64,000 bases of DNA from VRUE01 sp033856195 (GTDB lineage Bacteria > Actinomycetota > Thermoleophilia > Solirubrobacterales > 70-9), in the NCBI GenBank assembly GCA_033856195.1, contig JAWVFL010000029.1:95548-159547 (forward strand), given 5' to 3'. Each line of letters starts with the position of its first letter. The first letter of the stretch is position 1. Positions 42,830 through 52,285 of this stretch are shown one piece after another. The notes beneath the pieces are model-generated. The model saw nothing but the letters and a program-made list of their open reading frames with translations, was not told the DNA's origin and searched no databases. Position numbers and translations under genes: made by a program.

Positions 42830-42950
42830 CAGGGCCCTCCTTTCACTGCCTGGCGGCAGAGCTCGCGCTGCACGCGAGATCGAATTGCGGCGAATGTAAC
42901 GCAGGGAGGGGACGGCGAGGGCAAAGAACGTGCCATTCGGCACGAAGTAC

Positions 42951-43262
42951 CTATTTTGGCTTTGTGCCGCCGTTGCCCTTTTCTTCGACGCCGGGTTCTG
43001 GCGAGGGCGCCGGTATTTCGCTCGCTTCGAGCGTCTCCACCCGGGATTCGAGCGCGTCGATCCTGCCCGTCAGCTCTTCCTGGAGAGAGCGCAGGTCAGC
43101 TTCGCTGACCTTGTCGGTCTGGGCGTTGGCGCCGAGATATATGCCTGCTCCGGCCCCACCGATCGCAATCGCGACGAGGACAAGGAAGACGCGCGTGCGC
43201 ATGGTGAGCTTGCGCTCCACCACCCCTATCCATGCCCGCAGGCCGTCCAGCGACATCGCCAT
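42951..43262 (-). CDS. Small membrane protein with extracytoplasmic coiled coil
   Basis: 103 residues from ATG 43262; ATG 43256 is an alternative. A basic N-terminus (WIGVVERKLTMRTRV), one membrane helix (about 23-43, FLVLVAIAIGGAGAGIYLG), a coiled coil (SEADLRSLQEELTGRIDALE region, about 53-78) and a Pro/Glu tail. No family recognised. Divergent from the thiolase gene across about 90 bases. Confidence 0.6.
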   Translation of the reverse strand: MAMSLDGLRAWIGVVERKLTMRTRVFLVLVAIAIGGAGAGIYLGANAQTDKVSEADLRSLQEELTGRIDALESRVETLEASEIPAPSPEPGVEEKGNGGTKPK

Positions 43263-43353
43263 TAACTTAGAGCTTGCCCCGGAGCCCTGCGCTCCCAATC
43301 CACTACCCTGCGGCCCGCACTTCCCGACCCCAGCTTCCAAGGAGAGACCCAGC

Positions 43354-44511
43354 ATGCCCGAGGCAGTCATCGTCGACACCATCCGCACCCCGATCGGCCG
43401 CGCCTTCAAGGGCTCGCTGGCCCAGCTGCGCCCCGATGAGATGGGCGCCTACGTGGTCGACCAGCTGCTCGAGCGCAACCCCGACGTCGATCCCGCTCTG
43501 ATCGAGGACGTCTTCTGCGGCTGCGGCATGCCCCAGGGCCTGCAGGCCTTCAACATCGGCCGGATCATCTCGCTTCTCTCCGAGAAGCTGCCGCAGACGG
43601 TCAACGGAGTGACGGTTTCGCGCTACTGCTCCTCCAGCCTCGACGCGATCCGCCACGCCGGCAACGCGATCAAGGCCGGCGAGGGAGACGTCTACATCGG
43701 CGCCGGGGTGGAGTGGGTGAGCCGCTACAACGAGCGCACCGAGCCCGCCGGCGCCGACGACCAGAACACCAACCTGCAGGGCAACGACGGCCAGCCCAAC
43801 GCCTACATCGAGATGGGCAAGACGGCGGTCAACGTCGCCGAACGCTACGAGGTCAGTCGCGCCGACATGGACAAGTTCGCGCAACGCTCCCAGGAACTCG
43901 CGGTCAAATCCCAGGAGGACGGTTTCTTCGATCGCGAGATCGTCCCGGTGACGCTGCCCGACGGCACCGAGGTCGCCAAGGACGACGGCCCCCGTGCCTC
44001 CTCGACCTTGGAGAAGCTCTCCGAACTTCCCGAATCCTTCGGCGGCGGCGGGGTCACCGCCGGCAACTCATGCCCGCTCAACGACGGCGCCGCCGCGGTG
44101 CTCTTGATGAGCGACACGAAGGCCAAGGAGCTGGGCCTCACGCCGCGTGCCCGCATCGTCACGGCCGCCACCTGGGGCAACGAGCCCGAGTACATGGGCG
44201 TCGCCCCGATCGGCGCGATCAAGAAGGTGCTCGACCGCGCCGGGATGACGATGGACGACGTCGGCACGGTGGAGCTCAACGAGGCCTTCGCCGCCCAGGT
44301 GATCCCGATCATGGACGAGTGCGACATCCCGCTGGAGAAGCTCAACACGCACGGCGGCGCGATCGCCCTCGGCCACCCCTTCGGCATGACCGGCGCCCGC
44401 ATGATGGGCACCCTGCTCAACGTGATGGAGACCGATGACCACGCGGTCGGCATCGAGACGATGTGCGTGGCCGGCGGTCAAGGGAAGGCCATGCTCGTCG
44501 AAAGAGTCTGA
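43354..44511 (+). CDS. Acetyl-CoA C-acyltransferase (thiolase)
   Basis: 385 residues from ATG 43354 (AAGGAGAG upstream). Starts MPEAVIVDTIRTPIGRAFKG. The nucleophile Cys is in SRYCSSSLDAI (about residue 91). NEAFAAQ (about 309), HGGAIALGHPFGMTGAR (about 334-350) and CVAGGQGKAML (C-terminal catalytic Cys, about 372) are all intact. Degradative thiolase of fatty acid or related beta-oxidation. Its stop shares a base with the arm of palindromic element copy B. Confidence 0.93.
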   Translation: MPEAVIVDTIRTPIGRAFKGSLAQLRPDEMGAYVVDQLLERNPDVDPALIEDVFCGCGMPQGLQAFNIGRIISLLSEKLPQTVNGVTVSRYCSSSLDAIRHAGNAIKAGEGDVYIGAGVEWVSRYNERTEPAGADDQNTNLQGNDGQPNAYIEMGKTAVNVAERYEVSRADMDKFAQRSQELAVKSQEDGFFDREIVPVTLPDGTEVAKDDGPRASSTLEKLSELPESFGGGGVTAGNSCPLNDGAAAVLLMSDTKAKELGLTPRARIVTAATWGNEPEYMGVAPIGAIKKVLDRAGMTMDDVGTVELNEAFAAQVIPIMDECDIPLEKLNTHGGAIALGHPFGMTGARMMGTLLNVMETDDHAVGIETMCVAGGQGKAMLVERV

Positions 44512-44627
44512 GAGCCTGACCTCGGCAGGGGGTTTCGCTTAACTTTTTCGACGTCGCTTGCGGCCGTCCGAGGAGCGCAGTGGCGAAAAAGTACAAGACG
44601 CTCCACCCCCTGCCGAGGTCAGGCTCT
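44511..44627. repeat. Palindromic element family I, copy B (117 bp)
   Basis: Arms 44511-44533 and 44605-44627 are perfectly complementary over 23 bp. The element is in reverse orientation to copy A. Read on the minus strand the inside is GGAGCGTCTTGT-ACTTTTTCG .. CGAAAAAGT-TAAGCGAA, matching copy A at nearly every internal-loop base, while the 33-base apical part differs. It starts at the last base of the thiolase stop and ends 11 bases before the next GTG start. Confidence 0.85.
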
Positions 44628-44638
44628 AAGGTCCGATC

Positions 44639-45544
44639 GTGGACACGCTGACCTACGAGACCGACGGCCGGGTTGCGAGGCTTACGCTGAACCGGCCGGA
44701 GCGGGGGAATGGGATTACGGCGCTGATGCCGGCTGAGATTGCTGCTTGTGTCGAGCGGGCAAATCTTGACCCTGCGGTCCACGCGATTGCGCTGGCCGGG
44801 AACGGCAGTGGGTTCTGCGGGGGCTACGACCTGGTTGCTTCGGCTGAGGGGGACATGAGCGAGCTGGGTGGGGTGGAGGCGCCGCCGGGGTCGCCGATCG
44901 ACCCGGCGACGATCGGGGCCAACCACGCGCCTGGGTCGAATTGGGATCCGGTCACGGACTTCCAGTTCATGTGGCGCAACGTGCGTGGCTTCATGAGCCT
45001 CTTCCATTCCGAGAAGCCGGTGCTCTGCAAGGTGCACGGCTACTGCGTCGCCGGTGGCACCGACATGGCTCTCTGCTCGGACCTGCTGGTGGTCGCGGAT
45101 GACGCCAAGATCGGCTACCCGCCGGCGCGCGTCTGGGGCTCGCCGACGACGGCCCTGTGGGCGGCCCGGGTGGGCCCGATGCGAGCCAAGCGGTTGCTGC
45201 TCACCGGCGACTCGCTGACCGGCGCCCAGGCCGAGGAATGGGGGCTGGCGACCGAGGCTGCTCCCGCCGCCGAGCTCGACGATCGCTTCGAGGCGCTGCT
45301 CGAGCGCGTCGCCCGCATGCCGATCAACCAGCTGGTGATGATGAAGATGCTGGTCAATCAGGGCCTCTACGCCCAGGGCCTGCACCAGACGCAGCTGCTC
45401 GGCACCTTCTTCGACGGCGTCGCACGCCACACCGAGGAGGGCCACGGCTTCGTCCGCCGCGCCGCCGAGGCGGGTTTCAAAGAGGCGGTCCGCGATCGCG
45501 ACGAGCCCTTCGGCGACTTCGGTCTCGAGGGGTTCGGCGTATGA
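44639..45544 (+). CDS. Crotonase/enoyl-CoA hydratase family protein
   Basis: 301 residues from GTG. The crotonase core has RLTLNRPERGNGIT, the oxyanion-hole segment GNGSGFCGGYDLVA (about 54-67) and KVHGYCVAGGTDMALCSDLLVVADD (key GYCVAGGTDMAL). A roughly 35-residue insertion (about 75-108) separates the first and second halves, as in some longer family members. No Shine-Dalgarno is visible; the bases before the start belong to the repeat end. Coupled to the monooxygenase by ATGA. Confidence 0.85.
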   Translation: MDTLTYETDGRVARLTLNRPERGNGITALMPAEIAACVERANLDPAVHAIALAGNGSGFCGGYDLVASAEGDMSELGGVEAPPGSPIDPATIGANHAPGSNWDPVTDFQFMWRNVRGFMSLFHSEKPVLCKVHGYCVAGGTDMALCSDLLVVADDAKIGYPPARVWGSPTTALWAARVGPMRAKRLLLTGDSLTGAQAEEWGLATEAAPAAELDDRFEALLERVARMPINQLVMMKMLVNQGLYAQGLHQTQLLGTFFDGVARHTEEGHGFVRRAAEAGFKEAVRDRDEPFGDFGLEGFGV

Positions 45545-47001
45545 GCGCCAAGCAGCGCTCGATCGCGGTCGTCGGTGGCGGCTTCGGCGGCGTCGGCGCC
45601 GCGGCGATGCTGCGCCGCGAGGGCTACGAGGACGTCACCGTCTTTGAGAAGGGCGATCGGGTCGGTGGGGTCTGGAACAACAACACCTATCCGGGCGCCG
45701 CCTGCGACATCCCGTCCCACCTCTACGAGTACTCCTTCGCACCGAACCGCTGGTCGCGGCGCTATGCGCCGCAGGCGGAGATCCAGGCCTACGTGGAGGG
45801 CGTTGCCCGGCGCTTCGGGGTGCTCGACAAGGTCCGCACCGGGACCGAGGTGACGGGCGCTCGCTGGGACGAGGAGCGTGGCAAGTGGCTGCTGGAGACG
45901 AGCGCCGGCCCGCATGAGGCCGACGTCCTCCTCACCGCTTGCGGGCAGCTCTCGGTGCCGAGCACTCCCGCCATCCCGGGCCTCGACGAGTTCGAAGGCC
46001 CCGCCTTTCATACCGCTGAATGGCGCCACGACGTGGACCTCGCCGGCAAGCGCGTCGCCGTGATCGGCACCGGCTGCAGCGCGATCCAGGTCGTGCCCGC
46101 GATCCAGCCGGTGGTCGCGCAGCTCGACGTCTACCAGCGCTCTCCCGGCTGGACCCTGCCGAAGATGGACTTCGAGTACTCCTCGCGGGCACATGCCCTT
46201 TTCCGGGGCATTCCGGCGCTGCGTCGCCTCGACCGCGCCTCGATCTTCGCCTTCCAGGAGTTTGCCGCCGCGGCTCTGACTCACCAGCGCTGGCTGTTGC
46301 CGATCCTCCGCGCCGTCGGTCGGCGTCAGATCAACTCGGCGGTCTCCGACCCCGAGCTGCGCCGCAAGGTGACTCCGACCGACGAGTTCGGCTGCAAGCG
46401 GATCATGCTGACCGACGAGTGGTACCCGACCCTCGCTGAACCCAACGTGGATCTGGCCGTGGAGCGGATCGAGACGGTGACTCCGGGTGGGATCCGCGAT
46501 GCGACCGGGGTCGAACGCGCCGCCGACGCCATCGTCCTCGCCACCGGCTTTGCCTCCCACGACTTCGTCGCCCCGATGGAGATCGCCGGCCGCGGTGGCC
46601 GCACCCTGGCCGAGGAGTGGGGCGAGGTGGCCCGTGCCTACCTCGGGCTGAGCGTGCCGGGCTTCCCCAACATGTTCCTGCTCTACGGGCCGAACACGAA
46701 CGGCGGCAGCGGTTCGGTGATCAACACGCTCGAGTGCGGTATCGGCCACGTGCTGGCCGCCCTGCGCGAGATGGAGCGCTCGCGGGCGGGCCGGATCGAG
46801 GTCGAGCCCGAGGTCGCCGAGGGCTTCGACCGCGAGCTGCGCGCTGCCCTGGCGAAGACCGTCTGGCACAGCGGCTGCACCAACTGGTACGTCGACGAGA
46901 ACGGCAACGACCCGAGCAACTGGCCGTGGGTCTGGAGCACCTACCGGCGCCGCACGGAGCAGATCGAGCCTGGCGCCTATGAGCTGACGGAAACGCGATG
47001 A
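45541..47001 (+). CDS. Flavin-containing monooxygenase (Baeyer-Villiger type)
   Basis: 486 residues from ATG 45541. The FAD Rossmann motif is VVGGGFGGVGAA (about 10-21). GGVWNNNTYPGAACDIPSHLYEYSF (key GGVW.NxYPGAxCD) is typical of BVMOs. The NADPH site is VIGTGCSAIQVVPAI (about 175-189), and the family fingerprint-like FHTAEWRHDVDLAGKRVAV precedes it. It oxygenates ketones or related substrates. In one operon with crotonase and thioesterase, which suggests degradation of a cyclic or branched ketone through CoA esters. Confidence 0.88.
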   Translation: MSAKQRSIAVVGGGFGGVGAAAMLRREGYEDVTVFEKGDRVGGVWNNNTYPGAACDIPSHLYEYSFAPNRWSRRYAPQAEIQAYVEGVARRFGVLDKVRTGTEVTGARWDEERGKWLLETSAGPHEADVLLTACGQLSVPSTPAIPGLDEFEGPAFHTAEWRHDVDLAGKRVAVIGTGCSAIQVVPAIQPVVAQLDVYQRSPGWTLPKMDFEYSSRAHALFRGIPALRRLDRASIFAFQEFAAAALTHQRWLLPILRAVGRRQINSAVSDPELRRKVTPTDEFGCKRIMLTDEWYPTLAEPNVDLAVERIETVTPGGIRDATGVERAADAIVLATGFASHDFVAPMEIAGRGGRTLAEEWGEVARAYLGLSVPGFPNMFLLYGPNTNGGSGSVINTLECGIGHVLAALREMERSRAGRIEVEPEVAEGFDRELRAALAKTVWHSGCTNWYVDENGNDPSNWPWVWSTYRRRTEQIEPGAYELTETR

Positions 47002-47438
47002 GCGAGCAGCGCTCGCCGTTCACGCCGGAGAACGTGCGCGCCTTCATCGGCGACAGCTTTCCGGGCGACCTTGGCATCGAGCCGTTGGAGATCGAGGACT
47101 CCTTCGCCAGCGGGCGGATCGTCGTCGACAAGCGCCATCTGCATCCCGGCGGCTACGTCCACGGCGGCGTCTGGACCGCCCTCGGCGACACGGTCGCCGC
47201 CTGGGCCACCTTCCGCAACATCCCGCCGGAACACAACTTCACCACGATCGAGCTGAAGCTGAACGTCTTCTCGGCCGGCCTTCCAGGCGACGAAATCGTC
47301 GCCGTCGGCACGCCCCTGCACGCCGGCAAGAGCACCGTCGTGATCGAGGTCAAGCTCGAGCGGATCAGGAACGGCGAAGAGCCGCGCCTCGCGGCGAACA
47401 TGATCGTCAGCCAGTTCGTCTTGCCGCCGCGGGACTAG
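46998..47438 (+). CDS. PaaI-type hotdog thioesterase
   Basis: 146 residues, start overlapping the monooxygenase stop (ATGA). HPGGYVHGGVWTALGDTVAAWAT (key GGxVHGGVxxALGD, about 50-72) and TTIELKLNVFS (about 84) are the hotdog signatures of PaaI/YdiI thioesterases. It would release CoA from acyl or aromatic thioesters, completing the preceding operon. Confidence 0.87.
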   Translation: MSEQRSPFTPENVRAFIGDSFPGDLGIEPLEIEDSFASGRIVVDKRHLHPGGYVHGGVWTALGDTVAAWATFRNIPPEHNFTTIELKLNVFSAGLPGDEIVAVGTPLHAGKSTVVIEVKLERIRNGEEPRLAANMIVSQFVLPPRD

Positions 47439-47444
47439 ATCTGA

Positions 47445-47487
47445 ACGCGCTCGCGCAGCGTTACCAGGTCCTGCTGCGCGAGCGCGT
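47445..47487. terminator. 14-bp hairpin after the thioesterase gene
   Basis: ACGCGCTCGCGCAG (47445-47458) pairs perfectly with CTGCGCGAGCGCGT (47474-47487), loop 15 bases, starting seven bases after the stop codon. No T tract. Confidence 0.6.
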
Positions 47488-47490
47488 CCA

Positions 47491-47613
47491 TCACCTCGGT
47501 GCAGGCACCTCGTGGGAGCCTGCGCTGGCTAAGACCTCGTCGAAGTGACCCGAGGAGAGCGGGTACTCCCCGGCACAGGGAGAGAGGGATGCCGGGTCGA
47601 GGATCGTCGCCAT
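47491..47613 (-). pseudogene. Small ORF, probable gene remnant
   Basis: ATG 47613 to TGA 47491 encodes 40 residues (MATILDPASLSPCAGEYPLS then SGHFDEVLASAGSHEVPAPR). In another frame the same strand continues EVMDALAQQDLVTLRERVQI to a TAG next to the thioesterase stop. The two pieces look like a short gene broken by a frameshift or deletion, but no family is recognised. The rest of the 227-base gap 47439-47665 holds only the hairpin noted separately. Confidence 0.35.
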
Positions 47614-47665
47614 GGATGAACGCTAGGCGCGAGATCCCCCGATCAATATGGCCCGCGGTCGAAAA

Positions 47666-50074
47666 TCAGGATGGGTCTGATTGGACGGCGGTCGAAGCGA
47701 GAGGAGCTTCCCACGCTTCGATCTGCGGCAGCCGCCAGAGCACGCTGGCGATCGTCAGGCCCACCGCGGCGGAGAGCAGAGCGAGGAACCACTGCGAGGC
47801 GTTGAGCAGGGCCATCTCGAAGAAGTCGCGCACGGGGGTGGCGGCGAGGATCAGGGCGAAGAGAGCGCCGAGGCCGGCGATCAGGGCGAGCATGTAGCTC
47901 TGGATCGCGATGTGCTCGCGGCCGGGACCGCGCTCGAGCAGCAGCACGAAGCTGAGGCCGAGCACGATCAGGGTCGTCGTCGCCGCGGTCCGGCCCGCCT
48001 CGAGGCTGCCGCCGAAGACGGTGTCGACGAGGAAGAAGGAGAGGATCGAGCCGAGAGCCGTCGCCAGCCCCGCCGGCACGGCGAAGGCGGCCAGCGCCCG
48101 CAGCAGGCGGCCGCGGTAGAGCGGCCCGTCCGAGGGCGCCAGGGCGAGCACGAAGGAGGGGATGCCGATCGTCAGGAAGGCGGCGAGGGTGAGGTGGCGG
48201 GGGAGGAAGGGGAAGGCGAAGCCCGGAATCGCGACGAGCAGGATCAGCGCCGCCGCGTAGACTGTCTTGGTCAGGTAGAGGCGGCCGAGCCGGTGGATGT
48301 TGCGGGCGATCCGCCGCCCCTCGGCGACGGCCTGCGGCAGCCGCGCGAATTCGTCCTTGAGCAGCACGACGTCGGCGACGCCCTTGGTCACCTGCGCCCC
48401 CGAGCCCATCGCCACCGCCATCCGCGCCCGCTTCAGCGCCGGCACGTCGTTGACCCCGTCGCCGATCATCGCCGCGTAGCGCCCCGAAGCGGCCAGGGCG
48501 GCCACCAGGTCGCGCTTCTGCTCGGGCTTGATCCGACAGAAGACCGTGTTGCGCTGCGCCGCCGCGGCCAGTCCCTCGGCGTCCTCGGGCAGCTCGTGGC
48601 CCTCGATCACGCCGGCGTCCGGGGGCACGCCGACGGCGGCGGCGACCGCCGTAACGGTCGCCCGCGCGTCGCCGGAGATCAGCTTCAGGTCGACGTCTTC
48701 CTCGCGCATCAGGGCGACGGTTTCAGCCGCATCGGGGCGCAGGGTCTCCTCCAGCACGATCAGGGCGATCGGGGCGAGCCGCGGCGCCGTTTGCTCGGAG
48801 GGGTTGGCGGGGAGCGGCTCGCTGGTTTCGCCGAAGACGACGACGCGGCGGCCGGCGGCTGTCTCGCGCTCGAGCACGCGCGCCAGGCCTGGCGGCAGGG
48901 TGAGGGCGCCGGCGGCGCCGAGCACGTCGGGCGCGCCGAGCACGTAGGTGATCGGGCCGATCCGCAGGCCGCTCCACTTCCACTCCGAGGAGAAGGCGAC
49001 TTCGCCCGAGACCCGGCCGGCCTCGCCGGGGAAGCGCTCGCCGATCGCTTCCAGGGTGCGGTTGCGATCGCCGGCGCTGGCGGCGAAGCGCCCCAGCGCG
49101 GCGTGCGCCGCTTTGGCGTCGACGCCCTCGGCGACCTCGGCGCCGAGCAGGCGCAGCTCACCGTCGGTCAGGGTGCCGGTCTTGTCGACGCAGATCGTGT
49201 CGACCGCCGCCAGGCTCTCGGTGGCGCTCATCTGCTGCACCAGCGTGTCTTTGCGTGCGAGCCGCACAGCTGCGACGGCGAAGGTGACGCTCATCAGCAG
49301 CACCAGGCCCTCGGGGACGAGCGTCACCAGCCCCGCGGTAGCCGTCTGGGCCGCCTCCTCGATGCCGGTGTTGCGCAGCTTCAGGGTGAGGATCAGCAGC
49401 ACCGCCAGCGGCGCCATCACGTAGACGCAGGCGACGATCACCCGATTGACCTCGCCCTGCAGCGGCGAGGGCGGGTGGCGGAAAGCGCGCGCCTCGCCCG
49501 CCAGCTTGCCCGCGTAGCTCTGCTCGCGCACCGCGTCGGCCTTGTAGTAGCCAGAGCCGCTGATGCAGAAGGAGCCGGAGAGCGCCCGGTCGCCTGCCTC
49601 CTTGCGCACCCCGTCGGCCTCGCCGGTCAGCATCGACTCGTCGAGCGTCATCCCGCGCGTGCTCAGCACCTCGCCGTCGGCGACGAGCTGGTCGCCGGGC
49701 TCGACGCCGATCACGTCCCCGGGGACGATCTCCTCGGCGAGCAGGCTGACCACAGCGCCGTCGCGGATGACTTTGGCGTGCGGGGCGACCAGGACGGCCA
49801 GCTCGTCCAGGGTGCGCTTTGCCTTCAGCTCCTGGCGGATGCCGATGTAGGAGTTGATCACCGCGATCAGGCCGAAGATCGAGTCGGCGTAGAGGCCGAG
49901 GCCGAGGTCGAGCACGAAGAAAGCGCCGATGATCGCGTTGAAGAGCGTGAAGACGTTGCCGGCGACGATGCTCGAGACGGAGCGCGAGGAATTCTCCGGC
50001 ACCGGGCCCAGCTCGCGCAGGCGCTTCGCCGCCGTGGCGCTGGAAAGGCCCTGATCGATCGCGGCGTCTGTCAT
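47666..50074 (-). CDS. P-type cation-transporting ATPase (CtpE-like)
   Basis: 802 residues. Actuator TGEAD (about 150; the usual TGE), phosphorylation motif DKTGTLT (about 294-300), TM4 motif LVPEGLVLLMS (about 258), and hinge MIGDGVNDVPALKRA (about 535). The P-E-G-L motif in TM4 and the short nucleotide domain match mycobacterial CtpE-type pumps, implicated in Ca2+ transport. C-terminal membrane segments are complete. It would export a divalent cation using ATP. Convergent with the preceding operon, divergent from the F420 enzyme. Confidence 0.9.
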   Translation of the reverse strand: MTDAAIDQGLSSATAAKRLRELGPVPENSSRSVSSIVAGNVFTLFNAIIGAFFVLDLGLGLYADSIFGLIAVINSYIGIRQELKAKRTLDELAVLVAPHAKVIRDGAVVSLLAEEIVPGDVIGVEPGDQLVADGEVLSTRGMTLDESMLTGEADGVRKEAGDRALSGSFCISGSGYYKADAVREQSYAGKLAGEARAFRHPPSPLQGEVNRVIVACVYVMAPLAVLLILTLKLRNTGIEEAAQTATAGLVTLVPEGLVLLMSVTFAVAAVRLARKDTLVQQMSATESLAAVDTICVDKTGTLTDGELRLLGAEVAEGVDAKAAHAALGRFAASAGDRNRTLEAIGERFPGEAGRVSGEVAFSSEWKWSGLRIGPITYVLGAPDVLGAAGALTLPPGLARVLERETAAGRRVVVFGETSEPLPANPSEQTAPRLAPIALIVLEETLRPDAAETVALMREEDVDLKLISGDARATVTAVAAAVGVPPDAGVIEGHELPEDAEGLAAAAQRNTVFCRIKPEQKRDLVAALAASGRYAAMIGDGVNDVPALKRARMAVAMGSGAQVTKGVADVVLLKDEFARLPQAVAEGRRIARNIHRLGRLYLTKTVYAAALILLVAIPGFAFPFLPRHLTLAAFLTIGIPSFVLALAPSDGPLYRGRLLRALAAFAVPAGLATALGSILSFFLVDTVFGGSLEAGRTAATTTLIVLGLSFVLLLERGPGREHIAIQSYMLALIAGLGALFALILAATPVRDFFEMALLNASQWFLALLSAAVGLTIASVLWRLPQIEAWEAPLASTAVQSDPS

Positions 50075-50103
50075 CGCCGCCTATTCAATAGGGTGAGCGC
50101 CGG

Positions 50104-51150
50104 ATGGCTTTGAAGCTCGGACTCAACCTCGGCTACTGGGGCATCGGCCCGGCCGGCGAGGACGCCCTCGAGGTGGTCCAGGCCGCCGAGAGCGCCGGCT
50201 TCGAGTCGGTCTGGGCGGCCGAGTCCTACGGCTCCGACGTGGTCAGCGTGCTGGCCTGGCTGGCGCCGCAGACCAGGACGCTGAAGCTCGGCGCCGCGAT
50301 CATGCAGGTCCCCGCCCGCCCGCCCGCCGCCGCGGCGATGGCGGGCGCGACGATCGACAAGCTCTCCGGCGGCCGCTTCCTCTTCGGCTTCGGTCCTTCC
50401 GGTCCGCAGGTCTCCGAAGGCTGGTACGGGGTGCCCTACGCCAAGCCCTGGGGACGGACCCGCGAGTACATCGAAGTCGTGCGCGAGATCATCGCCCGCG
50501 AGGGGCCGGTCGATCATCAGGGCCAGCATTACCAGCTGCCTCTACCCGGTGGCGAGGGAAAGGCGCTGAAGCTCAACTTCCACCCCGAGCGCAACGAGAT
50601 CCCGGTCTTCGTCGGCGCGATCGGCCGCAAGTCGGTCGAGATGGCAGCCGAGATCGCCGACGGCTGGATCCCGATCTTCTTCAGCGTCGACGCCTTCGAG
50701 CAAACCTGGGGCGAGCATCTCGAGGCGGGCTTCGCCAAGGGCGGCCGCCAGCGCGCCGACCTCGAGGTCTCGCCGTCGCTGCAGGTCGCGATCGACGGCG
50801 ATCTCGAGGCCGCCAAGGCCGTGGTCAAGGCCGGGCTCGTCCTTTACTTCGGCGGCATGGGCAGCCGCAAAACCAATTTCTACGTCGACCTCGCCCATCG
50901 CTTCGGCTTCGGCGAGGTCGCCGACGACGTCCAGCAGCGCTTTCAGGACGGCGATCGCGGCGGCGCCTTCGAGGCCGTGCCCGACGAGATCGTCGAGGCC
51001 ACCTCGCTGGTCGGCACCGAGGCCGAAGTGGCGGAGCGGATCGAGCGCTTCCGCGGCGCCGGCATCGACCGCCTGATCGTCTCCCCGGTCCACGCCGAGC
51101 GCGGCGAGCAACTGCATACCTTGCAGCGCCTCGCGGCGCTCATCGCATAA
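50104..51150 (+). CDS. F420-dependent LLM-class oxidoreductase
   Basis: 348 residues. Luciferase-like TIM barrel: LGLNLGYWG, ESVWAAESYGSD (about 36-47), LGAAIMQVPARPPAAAAMAGATID (key QVPARPPA), GRFLFGFGPSGPQVSEGWYG (about 93-112) and FVGAIGRKSVEMAAEIADGWIP. The last is typical of actinobacterial F420 enzymes rather than FMN luciferases. Substrate unknown. Only 17 bases separate it from pntAA. Confidence 0.87.
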   Translation: MALKLGLNLGYWGIGPAGEDALEVVQAAESAGFESVWAAESYGSDVVSVLAWLAPQTRTLKLGAAIMQVPARPPAAAAMAGATIDKLSGGRFLFGFGPSGPQVSEGWYGVPYAKPWGRTREYIEVVREIIAREGPVDHQGQHYQLPLPGGEGKALKLNFHPERNEIPVFVGAIGRKSVEMAAEIADGWIPIFFSVDAFEQTWGEHLEAGFAKGGRQRADLEVSPSLQVAIDGDLEAAKAVVKAGLVLYFGGMGSRKTNFYVDLAHRFGFGEVADDVQQRFQDGDRGGAFEAVPDEIVEATSLVGTEAEVAERIERFRGAGIDRLIVSPVHAERGEQLHTLQRLAALIA

Positions 51151-51166
51151 TCTCCCCCGCCGCTGC

Positions 51167-52285
51167 ATGAAGATCGGAGTGCCGAAAGAGACCGCCGATG
51201 GGGAGCGCCGGGTCGCGCTCGTCCCTGACGTTGCCAAGTCCCTCGCCGCCAATGAGAAGGTCGAGGTGCTGGTCGAGAGCGGCGCCGGCGAAGCAGCTGG
51301 CCATCCGGACTCCCAGTACAGCGAAGCCGGCGCCGACGTCGTCGAGGGCGAGGTTACGTGGGGCGCCGACGTCGTCCTTCGCGTCGCCGCCCCTTCCGCC
51401 GCTGAGATCGATCGCCTCAGCTCCAGCCAGGTCCTGATCGGGCACCTCGCGCCCTGGACCGCCGCCGAGACCAACAGGGCATTGGCCCGGGCTGGCGTCA
51501 CCAGCTTCGCGATGGAGGCGATCCCGCGTACGACGCGCGCCCAGGCGATGGACGCGCTCTCCTCGCAGGCCGCCGCGGCCGGCTACGCCGCGACCCTGAT
51601 CGCCACCCGCGAGTCCGGTCGCTTCTTCGGCATGATGACCACCGCCGCCGGCACGGTCCCGCCGGCCAAGGTGCTCGTCCTCGGGGCCGGCGTCGCCGGT
51701 CTGCAGGCCGTCGCAACCGCCAAGCGGCTGGGCGCGATCGTCACCGGCTTCGACATCCGCCGTGCCGCCTGGGAGCAGATCGCCTCGCTCGGCGGCCGGC
51801 CGCTGGAACTGGACTTCATCCCCGATGCGGAGGGCGAGGGCGGCTACGCCCGCCCGCTCACCGACGAGGAGAACGCCCAGGTCCGCGACGCGCTCGGCGA
51901 GAACGCCGCCAAGCAGGACGTGATCGTCACCACCGCCGCGATCCCGGGCCGCCCGGCGCCACTGCTGATCACCGCCGAGGCGGTACGCGGCATGCAGCCC
52001 GGCTCGGTGATCGTCGACCTCGCCGCCGAGACCGGCGGCAACTGCGAGCTGACCGAGGCCGGCCAGACCGTGGTCGAGAACGGGGTCAAGGTGATCGGCC
52101 CGCGCAACCTCGCCAGCGAGATGCCCAGGCCAGCCTCCCAGCTCTACGCCAAGAACCTCGAGAACCTGCTCGGCCTGCTGATCTCCGAGGAGGGCGAGCT
52201 GACCCTCGACTTCGAGGACGACATCGTCGCCGCCGCCTGCATCACCCACGGCGGCGAGATCAAGAACGAGAGGGCGGCCCAGTGA
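51167..52285 (+). CDS. pntAA: NAD(P) transhydrogenase subunit alpha, part 1
   Basis: 372 residues. MKIGVPKETADGERRVALVP is the standard start. IPRTTRAQAMDALSSQA (about 121) and the NAD-binding KVLVLGAGVAGLQAVATAKRLGA (key GAGVAGLQA, about 168-180) identify the soluble domain I. It binds NAD(H) and passes hydride to domain III of PntB while protons cross the membrane. Separated from pntAB by 76 bases containing a hairpin. Confidence 0.93.
   Translation: MKIGVPKETADGERRVALVPDVAKSLAANEKVEVLVESGAGEAAGHPDSQYSEAGADVVEGEVTWGADVVLRVAAPSAAEIDRLSSSQVLIGHLAPWTAAETNRALARAGVTSFAMEAIPRTTRAQAMDALSSQAAAAGYAATLIATRESGRFFGMMTTAAGTVPPAKVLVLGAGVAGLQAVATAKRLGAIVTGFDIRRAAWEQIASLGGRPLELDFIPDAEGEGGYARPLTDEENAQVRDALGENAAKQDVIVTTAAIPGRPAPLLITAEAVRGMQPGSVIVDLAAETGGNCELTEAGQTVVENGVKVIGPRNLASEMPRPASQLYAKNLENLLGLLISEEGELTLDFEDDIVAAACITHGGEIKNERAAQ

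Noticed and set aside
47681..50113. 810-codon plus-strand frame
   Set aside because: Antisense to the P-type ATPase, whose motifs are intact; the frame is low-complexity.
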